From contig NZ_CP107869.1 of NCBI RefSeq assembly GCF_036013645.1, positions 620,001 through 684,000 of the forward strand: 64,000 bases of DNA. Direction: 5' to 3'. Position numbers and translations under genes: made by a program. The DNA is from Streptomyces sp. NBC_00490. GTDB taxonomy: Bacteria; Actinomycetota; Actinomycetes; Streptomycetales; Streptomycetaceae. A model generated the notes under the pieces. It was not told the DNA's origin. It saw nothing but the letters and a program-made list of their open reading frames with translations, and searched no databases. Position 1 is the stretch's first letter, and each line of letters starts with the position of its first letter. Positions 44,701-64,000 of the stretch are shown one piece after another.

Positions 44701-44837
44701 ACCACTGCGCCACCCCCGACCACGTTCCCTCGCCCGGACTGATGACCGGCCTGGCCGGCATCGGCTACGGACTGCTCCGCCTGGCCCATCCGAGGACCGT
44801 CCCGTCGGTCCTGCTCCTGCACCACCCCGACCACTGA
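41769..44837 (+). CDS. LanM-type lanthipeptide synthetase with degenerate cyclase domain
   Basis: This protein has about 1022 residues. The N-terminal dehydratase domain is complete in its hallmarks (ILHFDDGSRLVHKPRPLD; GADMHYENVIAHGDQPVLVD, the kinase-like active site that phosphorylates and eliminates Ser/Thr). The C-terminal LanC-like domain keeps the fold repeats (LAQGYCGVALFL, GLGGIVYAL, SPGLMTGLAGIGYGLLRL). However, WCHG is WSHG (Ser907), the CHG motif is SLAQG (Ala937, Gln938), and the GxxHG motif is GLADG (Asp861). All three zinc ligands and the catalytic His are therefore replaced. The enzyme should dehydrate but not cyclise by zinc-thiolate chemistry. The start is uncertain: GTG at 41769, or ATG at 41733 behind GGGGGA. 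It lies 24 nt before the small peptide gene. Confidence 0.9.
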   Translation: MTDTASLPTPRSAGLPATWWAPALTLTERLHAPGHPGAAAATGALGPMPWAVGDAEGFALRLARLGVDGDTAAALAAESAECLAERTAKPDWASYAEEVLAGAPEGLVEVEVGGEGPDVFAPVVKPLVATAAARLADLTAGVPDAEATVWRDGFTRRLTRQLVRQAARTLVHELHTARRSRRLAGAGPRERFASFTAATGTRRGLSDLFTTYPVLARMLTRTALDATQAAAELVTRFQADRPALTATLLDGRAPGRLVRVDLGRGDAHQGNRSVAILHFDDGSRLVHKPRPLDQHALLDHLVAWLNAKVPGLGLRTPRTLRRDTHGWLEFIEHRWCTSVTQTDAFYRRQGALLALLYAVDGADMHYENVIAHGDQPVLVDAETLLHTGLGQPLTAGADPAADALAASVHRTCLLPHLLIGEHGALDISALGRDTDGTFPSEGLRWEDSGQDTMRAVRGPLPSPAAQNHPLPHGTSLSGADHTAALLGGFRTAYTAIAAHRRELLDADGPLARWTERPARLIARATRLYATLLEESTHPALLGNALAREGVFAVLWTESAHDTARERLTEHETAALWRGDIPFFTHRPTDTAVHADDGTSLPGVLPMAAATAVREKIGRMDEVDCHDQEWIISATLAVRGASSPLDRPRSELAPAPVPPVAPEPSRLLAAACGIADEIAARALRGGSRTNWIGLERVSGAHWAVLPMGAGLAQGYCGVALFLAHTEALTGSGRYGTAAREAVRPLPALLKALAEDPELSAAAGPGAYDGLGGIVYALVRMARILDEDLRACLPDALTALGHAATACSDAGLAQGRAGALAAAVAAYEATGDPAALHLADQVADLLLAAQAAGHIPATAGLADGATGIAWALQRYAAHRPERATPVTEAARALLDSTPPTGAEADLSWSHGLAGRAAAGLPEATARLADASTGPDLSLAQGALGRLEALAVLAQQGDTTAQSALARHSGHVLALVEAQSHHCATPDHVPSPGLMTGLAGIGYGLLRLAHPRTVPSVLLLHHPDH

Positions 44838-44861
44838 CCCACACCAGAAGGGACCACCGTC

Positions 44862-45077
44862 ATGGACAAGCACCTCATCGCCGCCGACTCCGCCGAGTTC
44901 ACCGCCACCGACTCCGCCGCGAGCGCGCACACCGAGCAGGACGCCGCGGGCGGCATCACCCTCTCCGGCCGCAACCGCGCCTGCGCCCGCGCCCGCGTGC
45001 TGGCCGGCATGGTCCTCACCAGCGGCATCGTCATCACGCTGAGCACCCTGGACACCTCGGTCTCCGCCCCCAACTGA
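44862..45077 (+). CDS. Candidate precursor peptide for the LanM-type enzyme
   Basis: This protein of 71 residues starts at an ATG 8 nt after AAGGGA and 24 nt after the LanM stop. The N-terminal half is acidic and leader-like (MDKHLIAADSAEFTATDSAA), with a double-Gly at 30-31 (DAAGG) as a possible cleavage site. The remainder is basic (SGRNRACARAR), then hydrophobic and Ser/Thr-rich (LAGMVLTSGIVITLSTLDTS). There is one Cys (Cys41) and about ten Ser/Thr after the GG, so almost no lanthionine can form, but many dehydrations could. That fits the cyclase-defective LanM. The hydrophobic segment might also be a membrane helix. Not recognised as a known family. Confidence 0.6.
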   Translation: MDKHLIAADSAEFTATDSAASAHTEQDAAGGITLSGRNRACARARVLAGMVLTSGIVITLSTLDTSVSAPN

Positions 45078-45105
45078 CCGACGCTCCCCAGCCGTTCCAC
45101 GTGAT

Positions 45106-45135
45106 GGCGCGGGCCCGCCGCAGCGGGCCCGCGCC
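45106..45135 (+). terminator. Near-ideal GC hairpin after the precursor gene
   Basis: GGCGCGGGCCCGC (45106-45118) and GCGGGCCCGCGCC (45123-45135) form a perfect 13-bp stem with a CGCA loop. It begins 28 nt after the peptide stop codon. Actinomycete terminators often lack a T-run, as here. It marks the end of the LanM-peptide transcript. Confidence 0.75.
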
Positions 45136-45255
45136 GCCGCGTTCCCTCAACGCCTCCGACCGGCGGTGCAGGACTCCGCTCCCTCGCCCCGGGAGATGAC
45201 CTCGATCACGGTGCGCTCTGCCCCCGGCTCACTCCGCCGCTTATCATCAGCGTTC

Positions 45256-48171
45256 ATGCGTTCCCATACGCCTTCCCTGGTCGGGCGGGACCCCCAACTC
45301 ACCCAGCTCGAGCGCGCCATGGCCGAGGCAAGGCAGGGCATGGGCAGCGTCGTCTTCCTGGTCGGCGAGGCCGGAGTCGGCAAGTCCCGCCTCGCGGCGG
45401 AGGCCGTGGGCGGGGCGCTGGGCTCCGGGATGCGCGTGCTGCGCGGCCGCAGCAGCACCACAGGCCCCGCCGTACCGTTCCGGCCCCTCACCGAGGCGCT
45501 GATGTCGCTGTTCCGGGGCGGTGACCCCATGGACGACCTCGCGCTCGGCCCCTACCGCCCGGTCCTGGGCCGGCTGATCCCCGACTGGGACACCGGCGAA
45601 CGCGACAGCAGCTCCATGGTCATCCTCGGCGAGGCCGTACTGCGCCTGCTCATCGCCGCCGGACGCGGACAGGGCCAGTTACTGCTGCTGGAGGATCTCC
45701 ACGACGCCGACCCCGAGACACTCGGCGTGCTGGAGTACCTGGTCGACAACCTGGCGTACACGCCCGTCCTGCTGGTGGCCACCGTGCGCACCGACATCAG
45801 CGACGCACTGGACCTCGCCCAGTCCGCACGCCGCCGCGGCGCCGCCACCGTGGTCGAACTGGCCCCGCTGTCCCAGCCACAGGTGCACGAGGTGATCGCC
45901 GCGCAGCTCGGCGCGGACAGCCCGGACGACGTCCCCGCCGCAGTGCTCAGCAGGCTCTGGGAGGACAGCGCGGGCAGCCCCTACCTCGTCGAGGAACTGC
46001 TGCAGTCGATGATCGGCTCGGGCACCCTGGTACAGGGCCCCGGCGGCTGGCGCGCCGTCGGCGACCTGCGCCGTGACGTTTCCTCAACGCTGGCCCGCGG
46101 CATCCTGCGCCGCATCGACCGGCTCGGCACCCAGGGCCTGAACCTGCTGTCCGCCGCGGCGGTGCTGGGCCGCCGCTTCCCGCTCTCCGTCCTGCAGCAC
46201 ATGACCGGCGTCGACGACCGGACCCTGCTCGGCCATCTCCACGCCGGCGTCGCCGCCCGGCTGCTCGTACCCGACGAGCCCGCCCCCGACTGGTACTCCT
46301 TCCGCCACTCCCCCACCCTCGAAGCCCTGTTCACCCAGATGACACCGGGCCAGCGCGCGGAGCTGGCACGGCAGGGCGCACAGGCGGTGGAGGAACTCCA
46401 CCCGGCCCTGGAAGGCGACTGGTGCGCCCTGGCCGCCAGCCTGCGCTGCGAGGCCGGCGACCGGGTCGAGGCCGGGCTCCTCTACGCCGACGCGGGCGGA
46501 CGCGCCCTGACGGCAGGCGCTCTGAACTCCGCCGTGACGCTGCTCAGCCGAGCCGAGTCCCTGCTCGCCGACGCGGGCGATCCGCAGGCACGGGCGGCGG
46601 CCCTGGAGAACCTGCTCCCCGCCCTCGCCGAAGCCGGCGACTTCGCGCGCGCCTTCGACCTGGTCGACGACCTGCACGCGCTGGGCAGCGCCGGCTTGAG
46701 CGCCCAACGCCTGGCGACGCTGCACGCACGGCTGGCCAAGGTGGCCCACACAGCGGGCCGGTGGAGCGACGGCAACCGGCAGATCGCCCGCGCCCGCGAA
46801 GTGCTGGCCGCCGCCCCCGACGAAGCCACCGCGGCGGCCGTGGACGTCACCGCGGCCTACCTCGCCCTGGACACACCCGGCCCCGACCGCACCCAGCACG
46901 CCCAGAAACTGGCCCGCTCCGCCGCCGACACCGCCGAGCGTCACGGGCTGCCCGTCGTCGCCTGCCAGGCCTGGGAACTGCTCGCCACCGTGGCACGCGA
47001 ACGGGACCCGCAGGAGTCGGCGGCCATGCTCGGCCAGGCCATGTCCGCCGCCGAACGCCACCGGCTGCCGTTGCAGCGCATGTACGCGGCCACCCGCATG
47101 GGCGGCAACGCCTGGCTCGCCGAGGGCGACACCGCGGGACTGCTGACGGCCCGTGAGGAGGCGCTGCGCCTGGGCTCGGTGAACATCGTGCACACCGTCG
47201 ACGGCATCCTCGTCCTCGACGCCGTCCTGCGCGGCGAGGACACCGCCGCGCGCTCGGCCGCCGCGGAGTGCCTGGCCGTCGTCCGCCGGCTGCGCCTGGC
47301 CCCCGCCGTGCGCTACGTGCTGATGGCGCAGGCCACGTTGGAAGCCCATCGCGGGGACCGGCCCGCGATGGAAGCGGCACTCGCGGCGTTCACCGAGTGG
47401 GACGGCGCCGGTTCGCAGGAGGAGCCGCTCAGCCTGGGCCTGGCGCGGGCCTTCTGCGCGCTGCTGGAGGAGAACCGGGACCTGGCCCGCGCGGAGTTGG
47501 CGGCAGTGCAGGCCCTCGAGGCGGACAACCCGTCCACGTACCACCTCAGCGGCACCCACGGTGTGCTGCTCCTGCTGGACGTGCTGGCCGGGGACGCCGA
47601 CCGAACCCGGCACGCGGAGATCACGGCGACCGCCATGGCCCGCATGCGGTGGAACCGGCAGTTCGTCCACCTGGCCGAGGCCGTGCTGCTGGGACGGCAG
47701 GGGGCCCACACGGACGCGGCGGCCGCCGTGGAGGTGGCACTGGCGGTGGCCGAACCGTATCCGCTGGCCCAGCAACTGGGGCTGCGGCTGATCGCGGACG
47801 CCGCGCACCAGGACGGCTGGGGAGATCCGGTGGGCTGGCTGCGGCGCGCCGAGCACTACTTCCACGAGCGCGACATCCCCGCCGTCACCGGCGCCTGCCG
47901 GGCGGGACTGCGCCGCCTGGGCGCCCCGGTGCACCAGCACCGCAGCGGCACCAGCGGCATTCCGGAGGACCTGCGCACCCAGGGGGTGACCGTCCGGGAG
48001 TTCGACGTGTTCCGGCTTCTCGCGGAGCGACTGAGCAACAAAGGGATAGCCGACCGGCTGTTCATCTCGCCCCGCACCGCGGAGAAGCACATCGCGAGTC
48101 TCATCACCAAGACGGGAGCGGCCAACCGCGCGGACCTGTGCGCGCGATCGGCCGCTCTGCGCTCGGGCTGA
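45256..48171 (+). CDS. LAL-class LuxR transcriptional activator
   Basis: This protein of 971 residues has the large ATP-binding LuxR (LAL) layout. The N-terminal AAA-type ATPase has Walker A GEAGVGKS (37-44) and Walker B QLLLLEDLHDADPE. A long helical TPR-like middle and a C-terminal LuxR helix-turn-helix (LTVRE-like GVTVREFDVFRLLAERLSNK; SPRTAEKHIASLITK) follow. LALs are frequent cluster-situated activators in actinomycetes. The ATG at 45256 (MRSHTPSLVGRD) is taken because the family begins just before LVGRD. Two upstream in-frame starts (45166, 45196) lack good ribosome-binding sites. Its stop is 14 nt from the stop of the convergent MFS gene. Confidence 0.88.
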   Translation: MRSHTPSLVGRDPQLTQLERAMAEARQGMGSVVFLVGEAGVGKSRLAAEAVGGALGSGMRVLRGRSSTTGPAVPFRPLTEALMSLFRGGDPMDDLALGPYRPVLGRLIPDWDTGERDSSSMVILGEAVLRLLIAAGRGQGQLLLLEDLHDADPETLGVLEYLVDNLAYTPVLLVATVRTDISDALDLAQSARRRGAATVVELAPLSQPQVHEVIAAQLGADSPDDVPAAVLSRLWEDSAGSPYLVEELLQSMIGSGTLVQGPGGWRAVGDLRRDVSSTLARGILRRIDRLGTQGLNLLSAAAVLGRRFPLSVLQHMTGVDDRTLLGHLHAGVAARLLVPDEPAPDWYSFRHSPTLEALFTQMTPGQRAELARQGAQAVEELHPALEGDWCALAASLRCEAGDRVEAGLLYADAGGRALTAGALNSAVTLLSRAESLLADAGDPQARAAALENLLPALAEAGDFARAFDLVDDLHALGSAGLSAQRLATLHARLAKVAHTAGRWSDGNRQIARAREVLAAAPDEATAAAVDVTAAYLALDTPGPDRTQHAQKLARSAADTAERHGLPVVACQAWELLATVARERDPQESAAMLGQAMSAAERHRLPLQRMYAATRMGGNAWLAEGDTAGLLTAREEALRLGSVNIVHTVDGILVLDAVLRGEDTAARSAAAECLAVVRRLRLAPAVRYVLMAQATLEAHRGDRPAMEAALAAFTEWDGAGSQEEPLSLGLARAFCALLEENRDLARAELAAVQALEADNPSTYHLSGTHGVLLLLDVLAGDADRTRHAEITATAMARMRWNRQFVHLAEAVLLGRQGAHTDAAAAVEVALAVAEPYPLAQQLGLRLIADAAHQDGWGDPVGWLRRAEHYFHERDIPAVTGACRAGLRRLGAPVHQHRSGTSGIPEDLRTQGVTVREFDVFRLLAERLSNKGIADRLFISPRTAEKHIASLITKTGAANRADLCARSAALRSG

Positions 48172-48185
48172 ACCTCTCGACCGGG

Positions 48186-49433
48186 TCAGCGCATCTCCCG
48201 CACCGCGCGGGAACCGAGCACCGCCAGTCCCGTGCAGGCGAGGACCACGGCTACGACACCGAACAGGGCCAGGTGCCCCGTCCCGGCCAGAAGACCGCAC
48301 AGGATCAGCGACAGCGGCGCGGCGGCGTAGCCGAGGACCATGTCGACGGAGACGACGCGGGTCAGGACGTCCTGCGGGATGTTCCGCTGGATCCAGCTCA
48401 GGCCGAACACTCCCTGGTAGCCGATGGCGAAACCCATGGCCACGACGGTCGCGACCACGACCGGGGTGCTCTGCGCCAGGCCGAGGACGGCCATCCCCGC
48501 GGCCAGCCATCCTGCGAGGGCGGCCACCAGCAGGCCGACGCGGGGCCGTCCGCCCACGGCGCCGCCGGCGAGGGTGCCGAGGACCGCTCCCCCGGCCAGG
48601 GCGCCGTTGAGGACGCCGAGTGTGGCCGAGCCTCCGCGCAGCACCTGGTCGGCGAGGGTGGCGAAACCGACCGTGAAGGGGCCCGCGTAACAGAAGTTCA
48701 CAGCTGTGTCGAGGGCGACGATGGTGCGCAGGCGCGGGTCGCGCCAGGTGAAGGTGATGCCTTCCCGGATGCGCGCACCGAGGGACGGGCCCGTCGTGGC
48801 CGGTCCGGTGCGGGGGGTGTCGGGCCGGGGGCGGGTGTGGATGCGGGCCACGCACAGGCCGCACAGGGCGAAGCAGACCGCGTCGACGAGGAAGGCGACC
48901 GGCGCCTGCGTCAGGGCGATGACGACACCGCCGACGGCGGGGCCCAGCACAGCCGCCGTACGCGCGCCGGCGCCCAGCAGTGCGTTGGCCGGGGCGAGCA
49001 GGTCCTTGTCGACCACCGACGGCAGGATGGAGACACGGGCCGGCTGGAAGAACGCGTCGACGGCGCCGAAGGCGGCAGCCGCCGCGCACAGCATCCACAC
49101 GGTCAGGTGCCCGGTGAGTCCGGCGGCGCCGACCGTGGCCATCAGCACGGCGCGGGTCCAGCTGGAGGCCACCATCAGGGTGCGGGTGGACCAGGTGTCG
49201 CCGAGGGTGCCGCCCACCAGGGTGAGCAGGGCGCGGGGCACGGCCTGGAACGCCAGGACGTAGCCGAGGGTGAGGGTGGACCCGGTCAGGCTCAGGGTGA
49301 TCCAGGAGAAGGCGACGACGCTGAATCCGTCACCGAGCAGGGAGAGCGCCTGCCCCGTCCACAGCAGGCGGAAGGAACGGTGCCGGGCGGGCGCCCACAG
49401 CCGCGGGCGGTCCGCGGCGAGGGTGGTGGCCAT
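48186..49433 (-). CDS. MFS exporter
   Basis: This protein of 415 residues is a 12-helix major facilitator resembling drug and natural-product exporters of the MFS_3/EntS type. Charged loop motifs such as GGTLGDTWSTRTLM after the second helix and a central cytoplasmic loop with RTGPATTGPSLGARIREG support this. GAGAGG lies 7 nt before the ATG at 49433. It is downstream of the P450 gene on the same strand (37 nt apart), so it probably exports the NRPS product and provides self-protection. Confidence 0.88.
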   Translation of the reverse strand: MATTLAADRPRLWAPARHRSFRLLWTGQALSLLGDGFSVVAFSWITLSLTGSTLTLGYVLAFQAVPRALLTLVGGTLGDTWSTRTLMVASSWTRAVLMATVGAAGLTGHLTVWMLCAAAAAFGAVDAFFQPARVSILPSVVDKDLLAPANALLGAGARTAAVLGPAVGGVVIALTQAPVAFLVDAVCFALCGLCVARIHTRPRPDTPRTGPATTGPSLGARIREGITFTWRDPRLRTIVALDTAVNFCYAGPFTVGFATLADQVLRGGSATLGVLNGALAGGAVLGTLAGGAVGGRPRVGLLVAALAGWLAAGMAVLGLAQSTPVVVATVVAMGFAIGYQGVFGLSWIQRNIPQDVLTRVVSVDMVLGYAAAPLSLILCGLLAGTGHLALFGVVAVVLACTGLAVLGSRAVREMR

Positions 49434-49470
49434 GGGGGTGCCTCTCTTCGAGGGGACGCGTGCGGTCCGG

Positions 49471-50696
49471 TCAGTAGTGGACGGGCAGGGCGGTGAGGCT
49501 GCGGTTGAGCAGGGACGGCTGCCAGGTGAGCCGCTCCGGGTCGGCCAGGGCCAGGCCGGGCCGCTCGCACACCAGCGTGCGCACCGCGCAGACGGCGACC
49601 AGGCGGGCCAGCGCGGCGCCGATGCAGAAGTGGGCGCCGAAGCCGAACCCCAGGTGGGTCGTGCCGCTGCGGGTGACGTCGAAGCGGCCCGGGTCGGGGA
49701 AGCGGGCGGGGTCCCGGTTGGCGGCGGCGGTCACGAGGAAGATCCGGTCGCCGGCGCGGACCGTGTGACCGCCGAGTTCGAGGTCCTGGGCGGCGGTGCG
49801 GATCGACATCTTCGACGGGCCGTCCAGGCGCAGCGTCTCCTCCACCGCGCCCTGGGCCAGCTCCGGTTCGGCGCGCACGGCGGCCAGCTGGTCAGGGCGG
49901 GTGTGCAGGGCCAGGACCGTGTTGGCGATGAGGTTGCTGGTGGTCTCCCCGCCGGCGAACGCCATCTGGGTGAGCATCCCGACGAACTCCTCCTCGCTCA
50001 CCGAGTCGCCCACCCGGCCCTCGCCGAGCACCTGGCTGATCAGGTCGTCGCCGGGCTCCGCGCGCCGCCGGGCGACGAGGGCACCGAGGTAGTCCTCCAG
50101 GCTGACCAGGGCCTGCAGGGAGGCGCGGTACTCGCTCTCCTCCTGGGCGGTGCCGAGCACGAGGTCGGCGACGCGGGTGTTCCAGTACCAGAAGGAGGGC
50201 CCGTCGGTGGGCGGGATGCCGAGCCAGCGGGCGAAGACCAGGGCCGGCAGCGGCTTGGCGAGGTCGGCCATGAGGTCGCCGCTGCGGCCGGGGACGGCCT
50301 TGCGGGCCAGCACGGCACGGGTCACCTTCTGGGTGAAGGCGCTGTAGCGGGCGACGGCGCGGGCGGCGAACGCCTCCTGGAAGACCTGCCGCAGCCGTCG
50401 GTGCTGGGGCGGGTCGTTGAAGACCATCCAGCGCGACAGGATCCCGAAGGCGCGCTCGGCGTCCTCACGGGCCCCTTGCGGGACGGCGTCCATCAGCGGC
50501 CGGACCCGGTCGGCGGAGACGGCCCGGTCCCGCAGGCAGCGCATGACCTCGTCGTAGCCGGTGACGAGCCAGGCATGGTGCAGCGGGCTCCACTGGACCG
50601 GCGCGCTCTCGCGCAGGGCGTCGAGGTGAGCGTAGGGGTCGGCGACCAGGTCGGGGGCGAGCAGGTAGCGCTCGGTGCGGGCGGGGGCGTGCGTGG

Positions 50697-50700
<4 letters not shown>
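49471..50700 (-). CDS. Cytochrome P450 (NRPS tailoring)
   Basis: This protein of 409 residues is a bacterial class I P450. It shows the I-helix motif AGGETTSN, the ExxR motif EETLR, and the haem-binding loop [14 protein letters not shown], where Cys is the haem ligand. There is no membrane anchor, so it is soluble and needs ferredoxin partners encoded elsewhere. The ATG at 50700 overlaps the NRPS stop (ATGA), which couples it to the assembly line and suggests hydroxylation of a carrier-bound residue or of the peptide. An upstream in-frame extension to 51474 lies inside the NRPS gene and is rejected. Confidence 0.93.
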
Positions 50701-57953
<7,253 letters not shown>

Positions 57954-58103
57954 GAGGGCACTCCGAATCTCAAGGTCTGTGGCAGGGCTGAGGGCGTGGG
58001 CCGCCGAAAAGGGGGCTGCGGACCCAGGCGGCGGGTGGCGTCCACCGGGCGGGCCCCCTGCCGGGGACCCGCGTACCGGGGACGGCCGGCGGACGGCCGG
58101 AGG

Positions 58104-64000
<5,897 letters not shown>

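Overview
The window reads as high-G+C (roughly 70 %) actinomycete DNA, almost certainly Streptomyces or a close relative. Codon third positions are strongly G/C, GTG and TTG starts are common, and the left half is a type VII (ESX-like) secretion locus of the streptomycete layout. The right half is a secondary-metabolite island. No rRNA, tRNA, insertion sequence, phage gene or CRISPR array was seen.

Left region (1-30221), type VII secretion. A minus-strand gene series runs from two WXG100-type proteins (13614 and 13191) through a small ESX-associated protein, a repeat-rich AAWKG-like coiled-coil protein, a YbaB-like protein and a small helical protein. It ends in a giant polymorphic effector that leaves the window at position 1. 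The effector has a WXG100-like/membrane-active head, a Fic-like domain, a His/Cys protease-like domain and an OTU-type cysteine protease domain. Upstream are eccB and eccD (minus strand) and the divergent eccC (plus strand, three ATPase domains). Then comes an apparent operon of an SseB-like protein, a membrane-anchored ricin-type lectin, a beta-helix/tandem AAA+ fusion (EccA-like) and a mycosin. Facing it is a second membrane-anchored lectin of the same plan but with a bulb-lectin head. No EccE was recognised.

Middle region (30267-45077), unusual RiPP/carrier-protein island. Two paralogous LanB-like proteins of N-terminal-domain size flank a stand-alone adenylation domain, a PLP enzyme of the threonine dehydratase fold and a stand-alone peptidyl carrier protein. 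Four of these five genes overlap by exactly 4 nt. Divergently lie an MbtH-like protein, an Sfp-type phosphopantetheinyl transferase and a peptidase E homologue. Two tandem LuxR-type regulators stand opposite a LanM-type lanthipeptide synthetase whose cyclase domain has lost every zinc ligand. LanM is followed at once by a 71-residue Ser/Thr-rich peptide with a single Cys and then a near-perfect terminator hairpin.

Right region (45256-64000), non-ribosomal peptide synthesis. It holds a LuxR regulator of the LAL class, an MFS exporter, a cytochrome P450, a 2418-residue NRPS (C-A-T-C-A-T-TE) and the C-terminal part of a second NRPS (C-A-T-C-A-T). The expected order is the second NRPS feeding the first, with release by the terminal thioesterase. 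The first adenylation domain of the terminal NRPS has a threonine-type pocket, and the two in the other NRPS have acidic pockets suggesting basic residues. The MbtH protein and phosphopantetheinyl transferase link this NRPS to the LanB/adenylation/carrier operon. I read 30267-64000 as one hybrid cluster, or two fused ones, and as the most novel part of the window.
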